DNA of 64,000 bases. It comes from Apophysomyces variabilis (Eukaryota; Mucoromycota; Mucoromycetes; Mucorales; Mucoraceae). How positions within the stretch are numbered: the first letter of the stretch is position 1; each line of letters begins with the position of its first letter. The position numbers were made by a program, and so were the translations under genes. The stretch covers positions 1 to 64,000 of the forward strand of contig MZZL01000029.1 of assembly GCA_002749535.1 (NCBI GenBank), read 5' to 3'. The notes under the pieces were generated by a model. That model searched no databases, was not told the origin of the DNA, and saw only the letters and a program-made list of their open reading frames with translations. Below, piece by piece: positions 23,690 through 35,041 of the stretch.

Positions 23690-24866
23690 ATGACCACCGA
23701 CTCGTCCACCAAGAAAACGCCCACGAGCGTGGACCCAGGACATCTCGACTTTGAAGACGACTATGTCTTTCCACGGCATTATCTGCCGAAAGTAATGAAA
23801 GGTAACCATAGTTCGGCTTTTCTTGAGTTGTAGCCCGTATTAACGTTGCTGTTACTTTTATAAAATGAAGATGAAAGTAAAATCCCCTTAGTCATTGTAG
23901 CCTGTGGTTCCTTCTCGCCCATTACATATCTCCACTTGCGCATGTTTGGTAATATAAATTGTGTCATCGATACACGTGACCGACAGGACCATAGAAATGG
24001 CACAGGATCACTTCAAGGAACGTAACGAGTACGAACTTTTAACTGGATATTATTCACCCGTATCGGATGCATATATGAAAGAGGGTTTGGCTAGGGCAAA
24101 ACACCGAGTGAAAATGTGCCAATTGGCTGTGGAATCAACGTCGGATTGGTTGATGGTGGATTCTTGGGAGTCGCGTCAGCAAACATACCAACGAACTGCA
24201 GTCGTGCTAGACCATTTCGACCACGAGTTGAACACGGTAGGAGGTGGTATTTTGACGAAAAGCGGTAATAGTGGCATAACCTCAGATATCCCGAAAAGGA
24301 ACAATGACTCACATCAGATATCATAGGCGAAAAGCGAAAGATCAGAATCATGCTGCTGGCAGGTGGTGATCTGATTGCCTCTTTTGGTCATCCAGGTGTC
24401 TGGGACCCTAACGATGTAAGTGAGGAAGCAAAGATACAAATGAAAAGAGAACGCAATTAAATTTCCCTTTCCCTCTTTTTGTCTCTTTGAAGCTGCATCA
24501 CATTGTTGGAATCTATGGTTGCGTGATCATTGAACGGACAGGAACCGACGTTTACGGATTTTTACTTTCTCATGATATCCTCTATCAACATAGGGTAACT
24601 ACATGGTCTACGCACAGTATGTCTTTCTAATGGCAATGTTGCAGATGAATGTTACCGTTATCAAACAGCTTATTCATAATGATATCAGTTCCACAAAAAT
24701 TAGGTAGGTTAACTTATTGTGTTTTACAATGGAAGCTAAGCAAATTGGAAGGTTGTTTGTCAAGAGAGGCATGTCAATCAAATATCTCCTGCCCAACCCA
24801 GTCATTGACTATATTCATTTGCATAAATTGTACCTACCGCAAGTAGACATAGATGTACAAAAATAA
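23690..24866 (+). CDS. NMA1: Nicotinamide mononucleotide adenylyltransferase (NMNAT)
   Basis: This enzyme joins NMN (or nicotinate mononucleotide) and ATP to make NAD (or deamido-NAD), the last step of NAD biosynthesis. Seven exons (introns 23802-23870, 23949-23994, 24265-24326, 24416-24492, 24595-24644 and 24704-24751) give 274 aa. The N-terminal nucleotidyltransferase signature ACGSFSPITYLHLRMFE holds the (H/T)xxH-type site as TYLH. RIMLLAGGDLI and HPGVWD match the substrate region, and the C-terminal ISSTKIR motif contacts ATP. Two splices rebuild signature blocks (LRMFE-MAQDHF and STKIR-LFVKRGMS). A pyrimidine-rich tract precedes the ATG. The fungal length is shorter than yeast Nma1/Nma2 because the N-terminal extension is small. 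Confidence 0.95.
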
Positions 24867-25556
24867 ATTTGCGCTGCGTGCTTGGTCGCAGTATGAAGAG
24901 AGCAAAGGTCCACTTATGACGTTTAACTACCGCACGATTGAGGCTACCAGTAATTTTCTACACTAAAGATAGCCTTGCAGTAACAAGGGCGTAACGAAGC
25001 ATTGCCGGTTAACCCGATGTTCCGGGAACTGGAAGCACCCACGTTCGTTACTATGTAATTAGTATGTGCCGTAAGTTCATATTGAGAGATCGTCAGCAAA
25101 AACATGATGGTCTGAACACACTGTAACTCAATAGGATGGTATAGCCAGAGATAATATGAATACAAGACTCCCAAAATCCTTTTGATACGGAAAGCGGCTA
25201 TTTGTTTCTCCAATGGCGAAGGCAATGATCGAATCAACTCGTACAGAGTATGGAATGCATGGAAAGAAGGCACGCAGGGTGGGCTTTAAAACGCCCACAG
25301 CAACCACGGGGTCGTCTCCAGCATAGCAAGGCATGCAAGCAAATTGATTTTTCTTGGGTCGCTAGTGGTAACAGTGTTTACTGACTCTATCCTATACATC
25401 AGCATCAAAAGTATAACGGAATAGGGCTCAAAGAGATGCTCATGAACGTGTAATTCGATGCCAATCAGCGTAAATTTATCCTATTGGCTGACGTAAAAAG
25501 TACTCTTTCCAACCCACGCCATTACCTGGAAAGAACCTGTAGTTGCCTTTGGGAAC
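24867..25556. other. Intergenic region with an unresolved minus-strand open frame
   Basis: A 109-codon minus-strand frame (24944-25273) reads like protein (for example LYELIRSLPSPLEKQIAAF) but has no recognised motif and no clear splice partners. I do not call it a gene. Confidence 0.35.
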
Positions 25557-26372
25557 ATGTATCGCGAGATAGGGTTATTATGTGTCCTCCTTTTACCTGT
25601 TCTTCTAGTTTATATTTACAGATCGACAGATCCCGCATCATCAAGCCCAGCCAAAAAGGCAAAAAAGAAGAAAAAGAATAAAAAGACGAACAAGGCACAT
25701 CATGCTGCGCCATTAACGACCGAAGACAATCACAACGTGGATGAGAAGAAAGAAAGCAAAAAGACTTGCAATGAACAGATCGACCGTGCAGCATCAGGTA
25801 CCGAAAAGAAAAGTTCTGAAGTGCCGTCGAAGCAGGCTTCGAGTAAAAAGAACAACAAGAACAGTCAAGCCAAGGTGCAGGAAATCGATGAACATATGGA
25901 TCTGACACCACGTTATGCAAGAGTGATGCGTATCACCACTGAAGAAGAAACGTATGTGGAGCCTGTCCCTTATGAAGAAGGGTGGAGTCGTATAGAAGAT
26001 AAACCACGAGGTAAGTAAAGTCATACACGCGCAAAAACTCGTGAAAAAAAAGAGCGCCTTGCCGAGTTTTAACAAGGAATCTCCCGAGCAGGGCAATCAC
26101 AAACCTCGTCTTCTTCCGTATCTGAGTCATTGACTAAGAAGCAGCGAGAAAATATTGCTCGGGCCGCCAAACGAAAAGAAGAAAAAGCGCGTCAGGAGGC
26201 CCTTCAGGCGCAGCGATTAAGACAACATCAGAAGGAGCTTGAACGGCAGAAGATAAATGAATTCTACAGTAAAGGAGCAGGAAAACATACACCTTGGGGA
26301 AAGAAGGCTTCCAGCAAGGTCCCCACCGCCACAGCTGGTTTGAACGAGCATGGACAGCTGATATGGGACTGA
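25557..26372 (+). CDS. Lys-rich single-pass membrane-anchored protein, unknown function
   Basis: Two exons (intron 26011-26091) give 244 aa. A hydrophobic N-terminal segment (residues about 6-22, GLLCVLLLPVLLVYIY) is a signal anchor. It is followed by a strongly basic Lys-rich stretch and a Ser/Lys-rich linker. A conserved-looking centre contains DLTPRYARVMRI and YVEPVPYEEGWSRI. The second exon encodes a long charged helix (KKQRENIARAAKRKEEKARQ), predicted coiled coil, and ends in GLNEHGQLIWD. Similar Lys-rich proteins with a GLNExGQL(I/V)WD ending are, as I recall, annotated as hypothetical in other fungi. The site is probably the ER or nuclear envelope, with the basic part cytosolic, by the positive-inside rule; that is inference. 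Confidence 0.8.
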
Positions 26373-27568
26373 TGGAGCCTCCTTCCTTTTTTTTTTCTTC
26401 CTTCAAATTGACTGAAGACCTTTTCAGTTTTTTTTGAACAAATAGCAAATTGTACGGACGGTTGGTATAAGCGATGATTGGGAAATTGTGCACTGAATGC
26501 AGTCCATGACTTGGGTGTCTTTGCATTGTCGGATAGTCTACTTATTGCATTGTACTCCGTTTAAGGAATAGCCAGATAGAGAACCAGCACAGAAAAGAGC
26601 GATTAAATGCATTATCAAAAGCATCCGGCGTGCTATCATTGATTTCGAATCACATTAAGCCCTAGCTTTCATCTCTCTATCTGTAATTCTGATATGGTTG
26701 GCCTGTGGACAGTGTGGCTCTGGTTGGTGTAATTTTGCAAGCAATGTTCATTTTCTGGCTTTTTATTTGCCAATGCAAAATTAAGGAAAAGAGATACATA
26801 TAGCAAGAGACACATCCATCATCATTGTAACACAAAGGGTACAGAATGGGTGACGGAAGGCTATGCTACAAGTACTTCTCTTCATTGTGCCAGCTACCTT
26901 CGCGCCCCTGTATGCCAATTTAGCTGCTTTCCTTTTCGGGCACGGCGCCCAGAACCTGCAGCGGATCCTCAATCAGCCGATGAATACTTTCTTTCTTGTT
27001 CCGAAGCCCGTCCATGAATATATAGCACATTGCTCGCTAAACTAACCGTGACATTGGCGCCCATTTTCTCCACTTCCATTTCGGTTGTTTCCCTTTCTTA
27101 CCGAAGTAACAGCTTCCAGCTGGTAAGCGATCATGGTACAACGTATGAATCTGAAGACGAAAGGAGCTGATCAAGCTCTGCTATTTATTTATTTATTTAT
27201 TTTTTTTACTGATAGATAAAGTTCATTCTCCAAGTTGTCAATGGACACCATACCAAATCAGGCCTTTCATAACCGGGAAATGGATCGCAGCACATGGTGA
27301 AACTTTCTTTCGCTGATAGCACAATGTAACCACTGTTTGACAGCTTTCAATCACAAAGAGGACAGTAAGCTAATTTGAAACAGAAAAAAGATCACCTTTT
27401 TTGTATGGACCTTGGATGGGTTTGAGATATTGAAAAGAAAGACTTGTTTATGGATATTTTCTTTATATTGAACGCAGGTTTATAATTGACAATTGAGGAT
27501 TGTGTTACCGAGTTTAGAAAGACTCTCCAGTGTTATAAAAAAAGCTATGTGTTATTTTTATCGATTTC
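26373..27568. other. 1.2-kb intergenic region between convergent genes
   Basis: This is AT-rich with T-runs near 26385 and 27195. A 60-codon plus-strand frame at 26863 and minus-strand frames over the same stretch have no recognised motif. No gene is supported. Confidence 0.45.
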
Positions 27569-28822
27569 TTAATTTTGGCCATCGATGTAGAATGGGTGAG
27601 AGTAGAACTCGCAAGTCTCCTCGTGCTGGGTGACACCAGTCAATTTGTAGAAATAAGCATAACCTTCTCCATCGGTGTTAGAGAGCTTATCCTTAAAGTT
27701 GAACATCTGGCGGATAGCTTCGTTTCCGCTCCAGGTATCCTGGACCTTCTCGGGCTGACGGGTATTCAAGTTGACCTTGTACAACTCCAAGGACTTGTAG
27801 GATTCGACTTGGGAGGCAGAATCACGCTCTGATCGAGAACAAAAGATAGAGATCAGTAACAAAAGAAAACGGTATGTTCAAACAAGATTTTACGTACGGA
27901 TCTGAACGCTAAACTCTTCGCCAACCTTTTGGTGAGCACCAATAGCAGGTTGGACAATATCAACACCAAAGCAGCCACGGTCGATGTTGGCATCCATGTT
28001 GGTCAACGCTTCTTCTTCCGCAGCGTTGGAATGCGAACTAGACTTGACCTTAAAGACCTGTTTATCATTTACTTTTCTTTAGTAAACTGCCGAAGAAATT
28101 TTGAAATTTTCGTTTTCCGCTTCTTACCTTGGTGAAGAGCGTACAGTCGGGACCGGCCTTGTTGTGAACCCACACACTGAAAAGAGGAAAATCAGTGTCA
28201 TCGTTTATCAGAGATTACGACAAAAGAACATACCGGAACTCAAATTGCGAAGGAAGCTTAAGGCCCTGAATCTTGGTGATATCAACACTAGGATCGGTCG
28301 CGGTTAAAAAACGATTGCAGACTGAAGAAAAAAGTACTCACGTCATAGTGGCCTTCTTGTTCAAAGCGTAGTTGCCTTTCCAAGGGGTTCCGAGATACTT
28401 GGGTTTTCCCTTGCTATCAACAGAGTAAATCTGTTTGAAGTTTGGGCGTTAATATACACCTCGATAAAAAAGTGTTTGCGATACATACATCGATGCCATT
28501 GATAACCTTGGCTTGGGCATTTGGCTTTCTTGCTGAATATTAAATTAGTTTCACTTTTTCTTTCAGGGCGCACCTGAAAAACTTACTGACGGTAACTTGG
28601 ACTTTCTTAGGGTTGCTGAAGACTTTGTTCTGAGCGGGAGCAGTCACCTGGATACCTTTAAAGAAAAAGGGGTTATGAAAAGCCACGTCAAAGAAACAGG
28701 ATCTTACCTCCACAGAATTTCTTCAAGGCGGCATCAATCTCGTCCTGCATCTTGTCAGCCTGAACGAGGCTGGAGGTGGCAAGGAAAGCCACAGCACAGG
28801 ATAAAAAGAACGAAAGCTTCAT
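27569..28822 (-). CDS. Secreted protein with two repeated beta-rich halves, unknown function
   Basis: Eight exons are read on the minus strand: 28708-28822, 28587-28655, 28489-28532, 28342-28430, 28234-28287, 28128-28176, 27898-28057 and 27569-27828. They give 279 aa. A signal peptide is clear (MKLSFFLSCAVAFLATSSLVQA). The mature protein appears to be two related domains: the first starts CGGIQVTAP, the second CFGVDIVQP, each followed by a VxVTV/SVQI strand and an I/LELYxVx strand, as in immunoglobulin-like or fibronectin-like folds. Codon choice is strongly biased to AAG, GTC and CTT-type codons compared with neighbours, suggesting high expression. A C/T-rich leader directly precedes the ATG. 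It may be a cell-wall or extracellular protein; no family name is certain. Confidence 0.85.
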
Positions 28823-31138
28823 GCTTGTGAAAAAGAAATGAGGATGAAAGGAAAGAACGATGAGAAGAAAGAAAAAGCTGAGTCGGGTTTCTTGTCTCTT
28901 TGGATATTCATTCTGCTATTTTTAACTCGTTTCGCAAGGTAATTTGCGTAGCTCGAAAACTACTTTTGCGTTAGCGAATAGGATGACGGGGAATAAATCT
29001 TGCGCTACCACAGTAACAGAAATACCAAGGTCCAGGAAAGAAGCCTCGCTTTCCACTGCACAGAATCCAAAATTTTGCTCAGGTCCAAGGTAAAAATGAA
29101 AGAGAATAGCGTGATCTCACTACTTTAAGACAATCTTTGTTCAAGGGTCAATCAAGTAGAACAAGACCAGAACCTGGCAGTCTATCGCTGTTCCTATATT
29201 CTTGCAACTTATATTGACCGAGAAAGATTTCGCCTCAGTTAACAACCATATATATCCTGCTTGATAATAATGACCACGGTAATGAGGAAAACAGCCAGTA
29301 AAAGACATAGGTTTTTGGAAAGATCCAATGATTGTTCTTTTTGACATATATAACAGCTTTGCTCGCTTATATTAAGCTTATATATCTACAGAAAACCCTA
29401 ACATCCTTAGAGAGTGTAACCTTTTAATCTTACCTAAGGTCTACTAGAGTCCAATTTTGTGGATTTCTGAAACCACAACATCTTTTTCTGCACAATTTTG
29501 GAATATTTAGTAACTTGAAGAAATGTTTAGCAGAATACAGAGTCCTTTGAGTCTCTTTCACGCATAAATTTGATTAATCAATAATCTACAGAAAAATCAA
29601 GTGATATTTCAGCCTAATTTTCGCATCTTATTGGATTTTTTCAGTGTTTTCCACTATTTTACAGTTTCAAATATGAGTACTCAAATTTTATACGAAGATG
29701 AACAAGGAAACGTTGTAGACGAGAATAATAAACCTGAGCCTATGGATTACATCATTCACCAGGAAAAGTTTGCTCTTGAGAGCGATAGTTAATACATCAT
29801 AGGAAATTAGGATTCGTGAAGAAACCGGAGGAAACCTGAGGAAACAATTTGGCTCTCAGGAAACGTAAGGATACCTGAGGAAGAGGCAGGATCATTTCAT
29901 AAAAAGAAGCCTAGTGTATCAACTTCTTTAACAATCACCATTGTTGATGCCTGAATCAGTTTTAAGAGACTTTTTAGGGTTGGCTTATGTAAAATTTGTG
30001 ATCCACTCTGTAATCTACCATAGGAACCCTGAGGAAACGCCAGGTTATTAAAAGTCTCTAATTGGAACTGCGAGAATTCCTCAGGATCCTCTAGAAAAAA
30101 TTATGCTCAAACTTCTTCAAGAACCGTCCATGGGCGTTTAAACCACTCATTCTGGCTACTATAACAATGGGACATAATTGCAGATGTGAGTACCTGATTT
30201 CTTTCTAATATATCCACATCAACGGCAAAACATAGACGTACAGCATTATTCACGTATTGCTTGTTAGACCAACATTTTCTATTCACTGTGTCAACATCAC
30301 AGATAGCAAGCAGTCAATCTGCTATTGCAGCAAGTAGCAGCAGGAAACAAAGACGCGGTCAAATCAGGTCATCCAGAACAGCAGAGAATCTAGCTATAAT
30401 GAAGGACTGTAGCAGAAAATGTTGAACGCAAAGGATATTCACCTGAAGCTTTAGAACATTATAGAGTAATAGAAATGCTGAACAGCCATCGAATAAATAC
30501 ATTCATTGTAAAAAATGGATACCGGTGGAAATGGAACTACTAGCTAAAGTGCTTATGGATACTTAAGGATATCGCAGGAAACTGCAGGAAGCTAAATATG
30601 TAGGAAATGTGACAAAATGTTTAAGCTTATAAAAGCTTTTACTCACGTTTTCTTTTCCTATGGTGAAAGTACGGTTGAAGGCCAGCATGTGCTAGATGCT
30701 GAAGAGCTGCCAACTAAAATGAAGTTGGAGAGCTCCTCAATAACCGGCAATCTTCCACGGTATCGTACCGTATCCTCGTCAAAGAGCAAAGTACTTGTAG
30801 ATCTCGCAAGAAAAAACGGTTCTGAGGCTAGTTCGTTAGTCTGATGCATTTGCTAAATATTTGATAGATATTCTAATCACAAGTTTCAAACTAAGCTTGT
30901 ATACAAAGATTCATCTTGCTTCCATATTTTTCAACGATGCTCTCATTAAGATATAATTTATCTACATTTTTTTTTCTCAGTTCAATAAACCGTAGCCCAA
31001 AGTGATGAGCGGTCGCAACGCAAACTTATATTACACACCAAAATCTATCATTCTAACTTGTCGAGGTTATAGATGTCTTTACTTTTAGTTTGTTTTTCCT
31101 GAATGCTTTCTTTTTTTTTTTTTTTTTTTTTTTTATGG
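28823..31138. other. 2.3-kb AT-rich region with gene or transposon debris
   Basis: Besides the promoter of the secreted-protein gene, this holds only fragments. One is a 39-codon frame from ATG 29671 (MSTQILYEDEQGNVVDENN). Another is a frame near 30430-30540 reading ERKGYSPEALEHYRVIEML, then a stop. A third is a 75-codon frame at 30617-30844. None joins into a credible gene by splicing; they may be remnants of a mobile element. Confidence 0.4.
29822..29886 (+). repeat. Degenerate short tandem motif (GAAACCTGAG-like)
   Basis: Roughly ten-base units GAAACCGGAG, GAAACCTGAG and GAAAC are adjacent, followed by CTCAGGAAACGTAAGGATACCTGAGG. Related motifs recur singly near 30029 (CCTGAGGAAAC) and 30557 (AAGGATATCGCAGGAAAC). 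Confidence 0.5.
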
Positions 31139-31450
31139 NNNNNNNNNNNNNNNNNNNNNNNNNNNNNNNNNNNNNNNNNNNNNNNNNNNNNNNNNNNNNN
31201 NNNNNNNNNNNNNNNNNNNNNNNNNNNNNNNNNNNNNNNNNNNNNNNNNNNNNNNNNNNNNNNNNNNNNNNNNNNNNNNNNNNNNNNNNNNNNNNNNNNN
31301 NNNNNNNNNNNNNNNNNNNNNNNNNNNNNNNNNNNNNNNNNNNNNNNNNNNNNNNNNNNNNNNNNNNNNNNNNNNNNNNNNNNNNNNNNNNNNNNNNNNN
31401 NNNNNNNNNNNNNNNNNNNNNNNNNNNNNNNNNNNNNNNNNNNNNNNNNN
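31139..31450. other. Assembly gap (312 N)
   Basis: This is a run of N flanked on both sides by poly-T of about 25 bases. The flanks make a failed homopolymer assembly likely. It lies about 35 bases beyond the stop codon of the sestrin gene, so the coding part is intact. Confidence 0.98.
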
Positions 31451-31485
31451 TTTTTTTTTTTTTTTTTTTTTTTTTGCATGGAGTA

Positions 31486-33998
31486 TTAAACTTGTGATAT
31501 TAGTGAAAGACCATAGCATAGGAGAGCTTGCTTTTTGGCGGAAGCAATCAGAAGATTCATGTGGCATTTCTCTTCCGGACGAAGTGAAATACCAATATTG
31601 TTCCAGTCTCCTCGCCTGATTTCGTGCGGGCGGCAACTCAGCTTCTGGATATATTCTTTGGTACGATGATTTAGGTATGCTTGAATATCGGAGTAATTAT
31701 AATCTTCTTTGGTTACGCCAAGCAGCTTTTGCACATAGAACCAAATCGCATAACGAAGCGGAGAAGTATCAACAGCACCATCAGCGACTTGATGGAAAAT
31801 GCTATATCGAGAGTACAAAGAAAATCAGGAACAATCAATAACTCGGTAAGTTCGATTTACCTCCAGTCAGTAATGCTAAGTGCCTCATTAAATTCGTCGT
31901 CAAGATCATCGCCGATCCCATGGAGAAAGTGATTAACGAGATCGCATCCATGATCCTCCCAGCAGTAATCTCCCAGCATGAATTCACCATATTCTTCATG
32001 ATCAAATTGAAACTCCTCCTTAATAATGATCTGGTCCTGGACAGGGTCTGCAAATCGTGTAACGTCTTCATGCACGACATTGACTCGCGAAACGCTTTCA
32101 TGCGAATCGTCAGACGCCATAGTATTAATTGTCAACGGCCGCTTGCCTTTGTATTTTTAATTTCAGTAAGTCCGGGTATGCCTTATTTTCACTTAAGAAA
32201 CGTACCCTTGTTAGTATTCTCCGGGAACACTTCCTGCAAACTCATATTCTCAAGGCTCTCCTGGAGCTCTTCTTTCAGCGACGAATCTTTGCTGGATTTA
32301 AGCTTTGAAATTAATGCTGTCGTTCTTTCCAATACTATTGTTTCATCTTCCTCTTCCTCCTCGCCAATATCCGATTCATCTACTGAAACTCCCAGACCCA
32401 TCCCATTGTCGTATGAAAATTGTCCCTCGGCCGACTTTATATCTGACTCAAACACGATCGTACTATCATGCCAACCAGTGGCACTAGATGCTGCCTTGAT
32501 TGCTTCTTCTGTACCTGGAGATGCGGGTGCTCGTAAATCCAGTTCGTACTCGATTCCATCGAGATGATCGCTACCACAACCAGGCACGAAAAAGCCTCCT
32601 CGCATGTCAAGCTCAGGGGTGATTCCACATCCCAAAACAAAACTGCTACAGCCAAGGAATGTCGATATAATCAGTACTGCCTGTACCAGCTCGCCTTTAC
32701 TCCATGATTCGCCTAACGATGTCCCAGAACTACTCATCAGACGAGTGATATCTGCTTCCGTCAAACGCCAGGGCTGTCGGGCCATCTTGAGAACTAGTCC
32801 GGATATATGACGCAATTTGGGAGGACAATGTTCAATGCCCTTTAACCAAGCTGGATCTCCTCCATTCTGAAGGAAATCCAGCTTTAGAATGGAGACAAGA
32901 TATTGGCAACGCTGCTCTGCAGCCGCCTTTCTCATCTGCTTTAGCACGCGTAGACTTATGTAAGTGTTGAATTACTTACCATAATACCAAGATAATATTT
33001 CCACGTTCGATGTAGAGGCCCAATCGCTGCTTTTACAATGTTCGAGTAAGTTGTGTGATAAATTTCATAGAACGTGGGAAAAAATGCCATGACACGGAAA
33101 AGATTTGTCAACCTTCCTTCTTCTACATAGGTCTTCACGAGCATCTGCCGAACATATTCGTCCGATGGTCGTCCGCCGGTTACGTCTCCTTCAGGGTCTT
33201 CCAATCGCGATCTGTTTATATCGAAGGGTTCATCCAAGCCGTCGCTTGATTCTGCTTCATGCGACCAGGGTGAAAACGAGAGGTTCGCAGGCCGAGGGTA
33301 AGAGCTAGCATAATAAGAGGTGGTTGATTCCAGCGAAAAAATATCTTTAAGTGGGATGAAATAAGAAGGCGACCGATAGCTGGGCTGAGGTGCAGGAACC
33401 GCTGTGTCCTACCACATGATAAGTAGACGTTTTCTATAAAAGGGTAAACTTTACCATCGTCATCTGTAGAAGTTCTCTGAAAGTCTGCCTGACGTCGCTA
33501 AAAGGGCAGGTGATGGATAGACGTAAGATGGTTAGAAGGAAATACTGAAGCTGTTCGTCCGTTCCATCGGCTTCAACTTCAGTAGGCTCGACCTGGCCTG
33601 GCAGCTGTTCATCGTGTAAGTTCCGACAACCGGTGTTTTCAGAACTTTCGACTGATGCAACAGCTGCTGGCGGTGGAGTAGCGGGTGCTGTGGATTCTGC
33701 TGAGGATATGAAAGTTTTCACAGGGGAAAAAGGGGATCGCGCAAGACGCATGTAAGATTTAACTACTTGGATGATCTTTTCCAGCGCTGCCTGACGGTCG
33801 ACTTGCGATTCTACCTGTAATGCTTTGAAAAGAGCAATCCGCAGTCGGGAAGATTGCAGTTGACGCGCTCTAGTGTCGCGGGCTAAGGGAAAACGCAATT
33901 TATGAATTTCTCGGGATTAAAGGATGTTTTATTATGGGTTTACCCATTTCTTCTTCAAGAGGCATGTCAAGTCCATGATTTAATTGTTCTTGACTCAT
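31486..33998 (-). CDS. SESN: Sestrin (PA26 family) homologue
   Basis: In animals this family acts as a stress-induced inhibitor of TORC1 through GATOR2, as leucine sensor and antioxidant protein. Six exons (33944-33998, 33455-33882, 32980-33408, 32206-32935, 31861-32146 and 31486-31801) give 747 aa, longer than human SESN2 (480 aa) because of an N-terminal extension and an acidic linker. The N-terminal AhpD-like half reads QRCQYLVSILKLDFLQNGGDPAWL and LGCGI. The C-terminal half reads DYCWEDHGCDLVNHFL, DTSPLRYAIW and EEKCHMNLL. Against remembered SESN2, Cys125 and Tyr127 are kept but His132 is Leu; leucine-pocket Thr386, Arg390 and Glu451 are kept, while Trp444 is not evident. Confidence 0.92.
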
Positions 33999-35041
33999 AG
34001 CAAGAGGGTAAATCAGAATAACGGTGAATTGGCAGCTTCAAGTTGTTGTGAATTGATTGTAACGTAAAGTAACGCTGTAAGGGAAGCAGCACGCTGTTTA
34101 GAAAGCAGCAATCTGATAAATGCCTTCCTTGCTGCAATATAGAAGGGTGTTTTCAGGATATCAGTATTAAGTGTCAGGAATCACCAAAGACAGAGGAGAA
34201 AAAAAAAGTAAAAAGAAAGCCGGGCAATAAGGGCAACCCACAATGGTGAAATCGAAAGAAGAATTGCCCAAAATCACTTGAACCACAATGGAACTCCGAC
34301 AAACTCCGCAAGAGTAGCTGCACCCATTCTATGCAACCCTATTGGCCAAAATTAGTTTGAACCCCGCATCGTCCAATCGCGGACTTGGCATATAAAGATT
34401 GCAGTAAAACCGCCATCCTTACCTCATCACTATGCACGCAAGACCCATAAGCCAGAAAAATTGAGAAGCTGCTTAATATGAGATCTAAAAGCTTTGCATT
34501 GGAAGATACTGCAGTTTAGCTAAACCATAAAGCAAACTCTCCTGTGGAGGGACTTTCCCTTGGCAGTCATAATAGATTTGTATTAGTTGAGCACACAATC
34601 CTTCTTGAAACTAGCTTTTACCCTAACTGTGGGAAGTAGATAAGGCACCGTTTCATTCATAGACCTGGGTCATCGCTTATCTGGAAATCATGTTTACAAC
34701 TCAAATTAATGTTCACTTATTTACTTGAAAAATAATTCACTTTATCAAAACGTCCGCCAAAACCGCAAGAAGAAATGCATGCATAACAAAAGTCAACCAG
34801 CATGCAGCGTAAGATACACAACAGCCAAGGTGTTCAGCCCTTGCTTAGAATGAATGAACCTTCAACTAGAGAAGACGAGCCACTTGTGAAATACTATGCA
34901 TTCAAAGTTATCAGGTGTCTGACATTCACGTAGTTTGATGCATCAAGCAATAAACAGAACAAATACAGTAAATATAAAGATTCTTTTTAATGAAGTCTCA
35001 TACATGAAACAGAAAACAGTAGGAAAGGAAATCGGGACTTT
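33999..35041. other. Intergenic region upstream of the sestrin gene
   Basis: This holds the promoter of the sestrin gene and the 3' flank of SF3B1, both minus-strand. CCAAT-like sites occur near 34349 and 34371 and a TATA-like TATAAA near 34392. No gene is seen. Confidence 0.45.

Noticed and set aside
26781..27045. Overlapping frames of about 60 codons on both strands
   Set aside because: Neither has a family motif or consistent splice partners; equal openness on both strands argues for chance.
31048..31636. Open frames running through the N gap
   Set aside because: They are artefacts of translating N and the flanking poly-T or poly-A.
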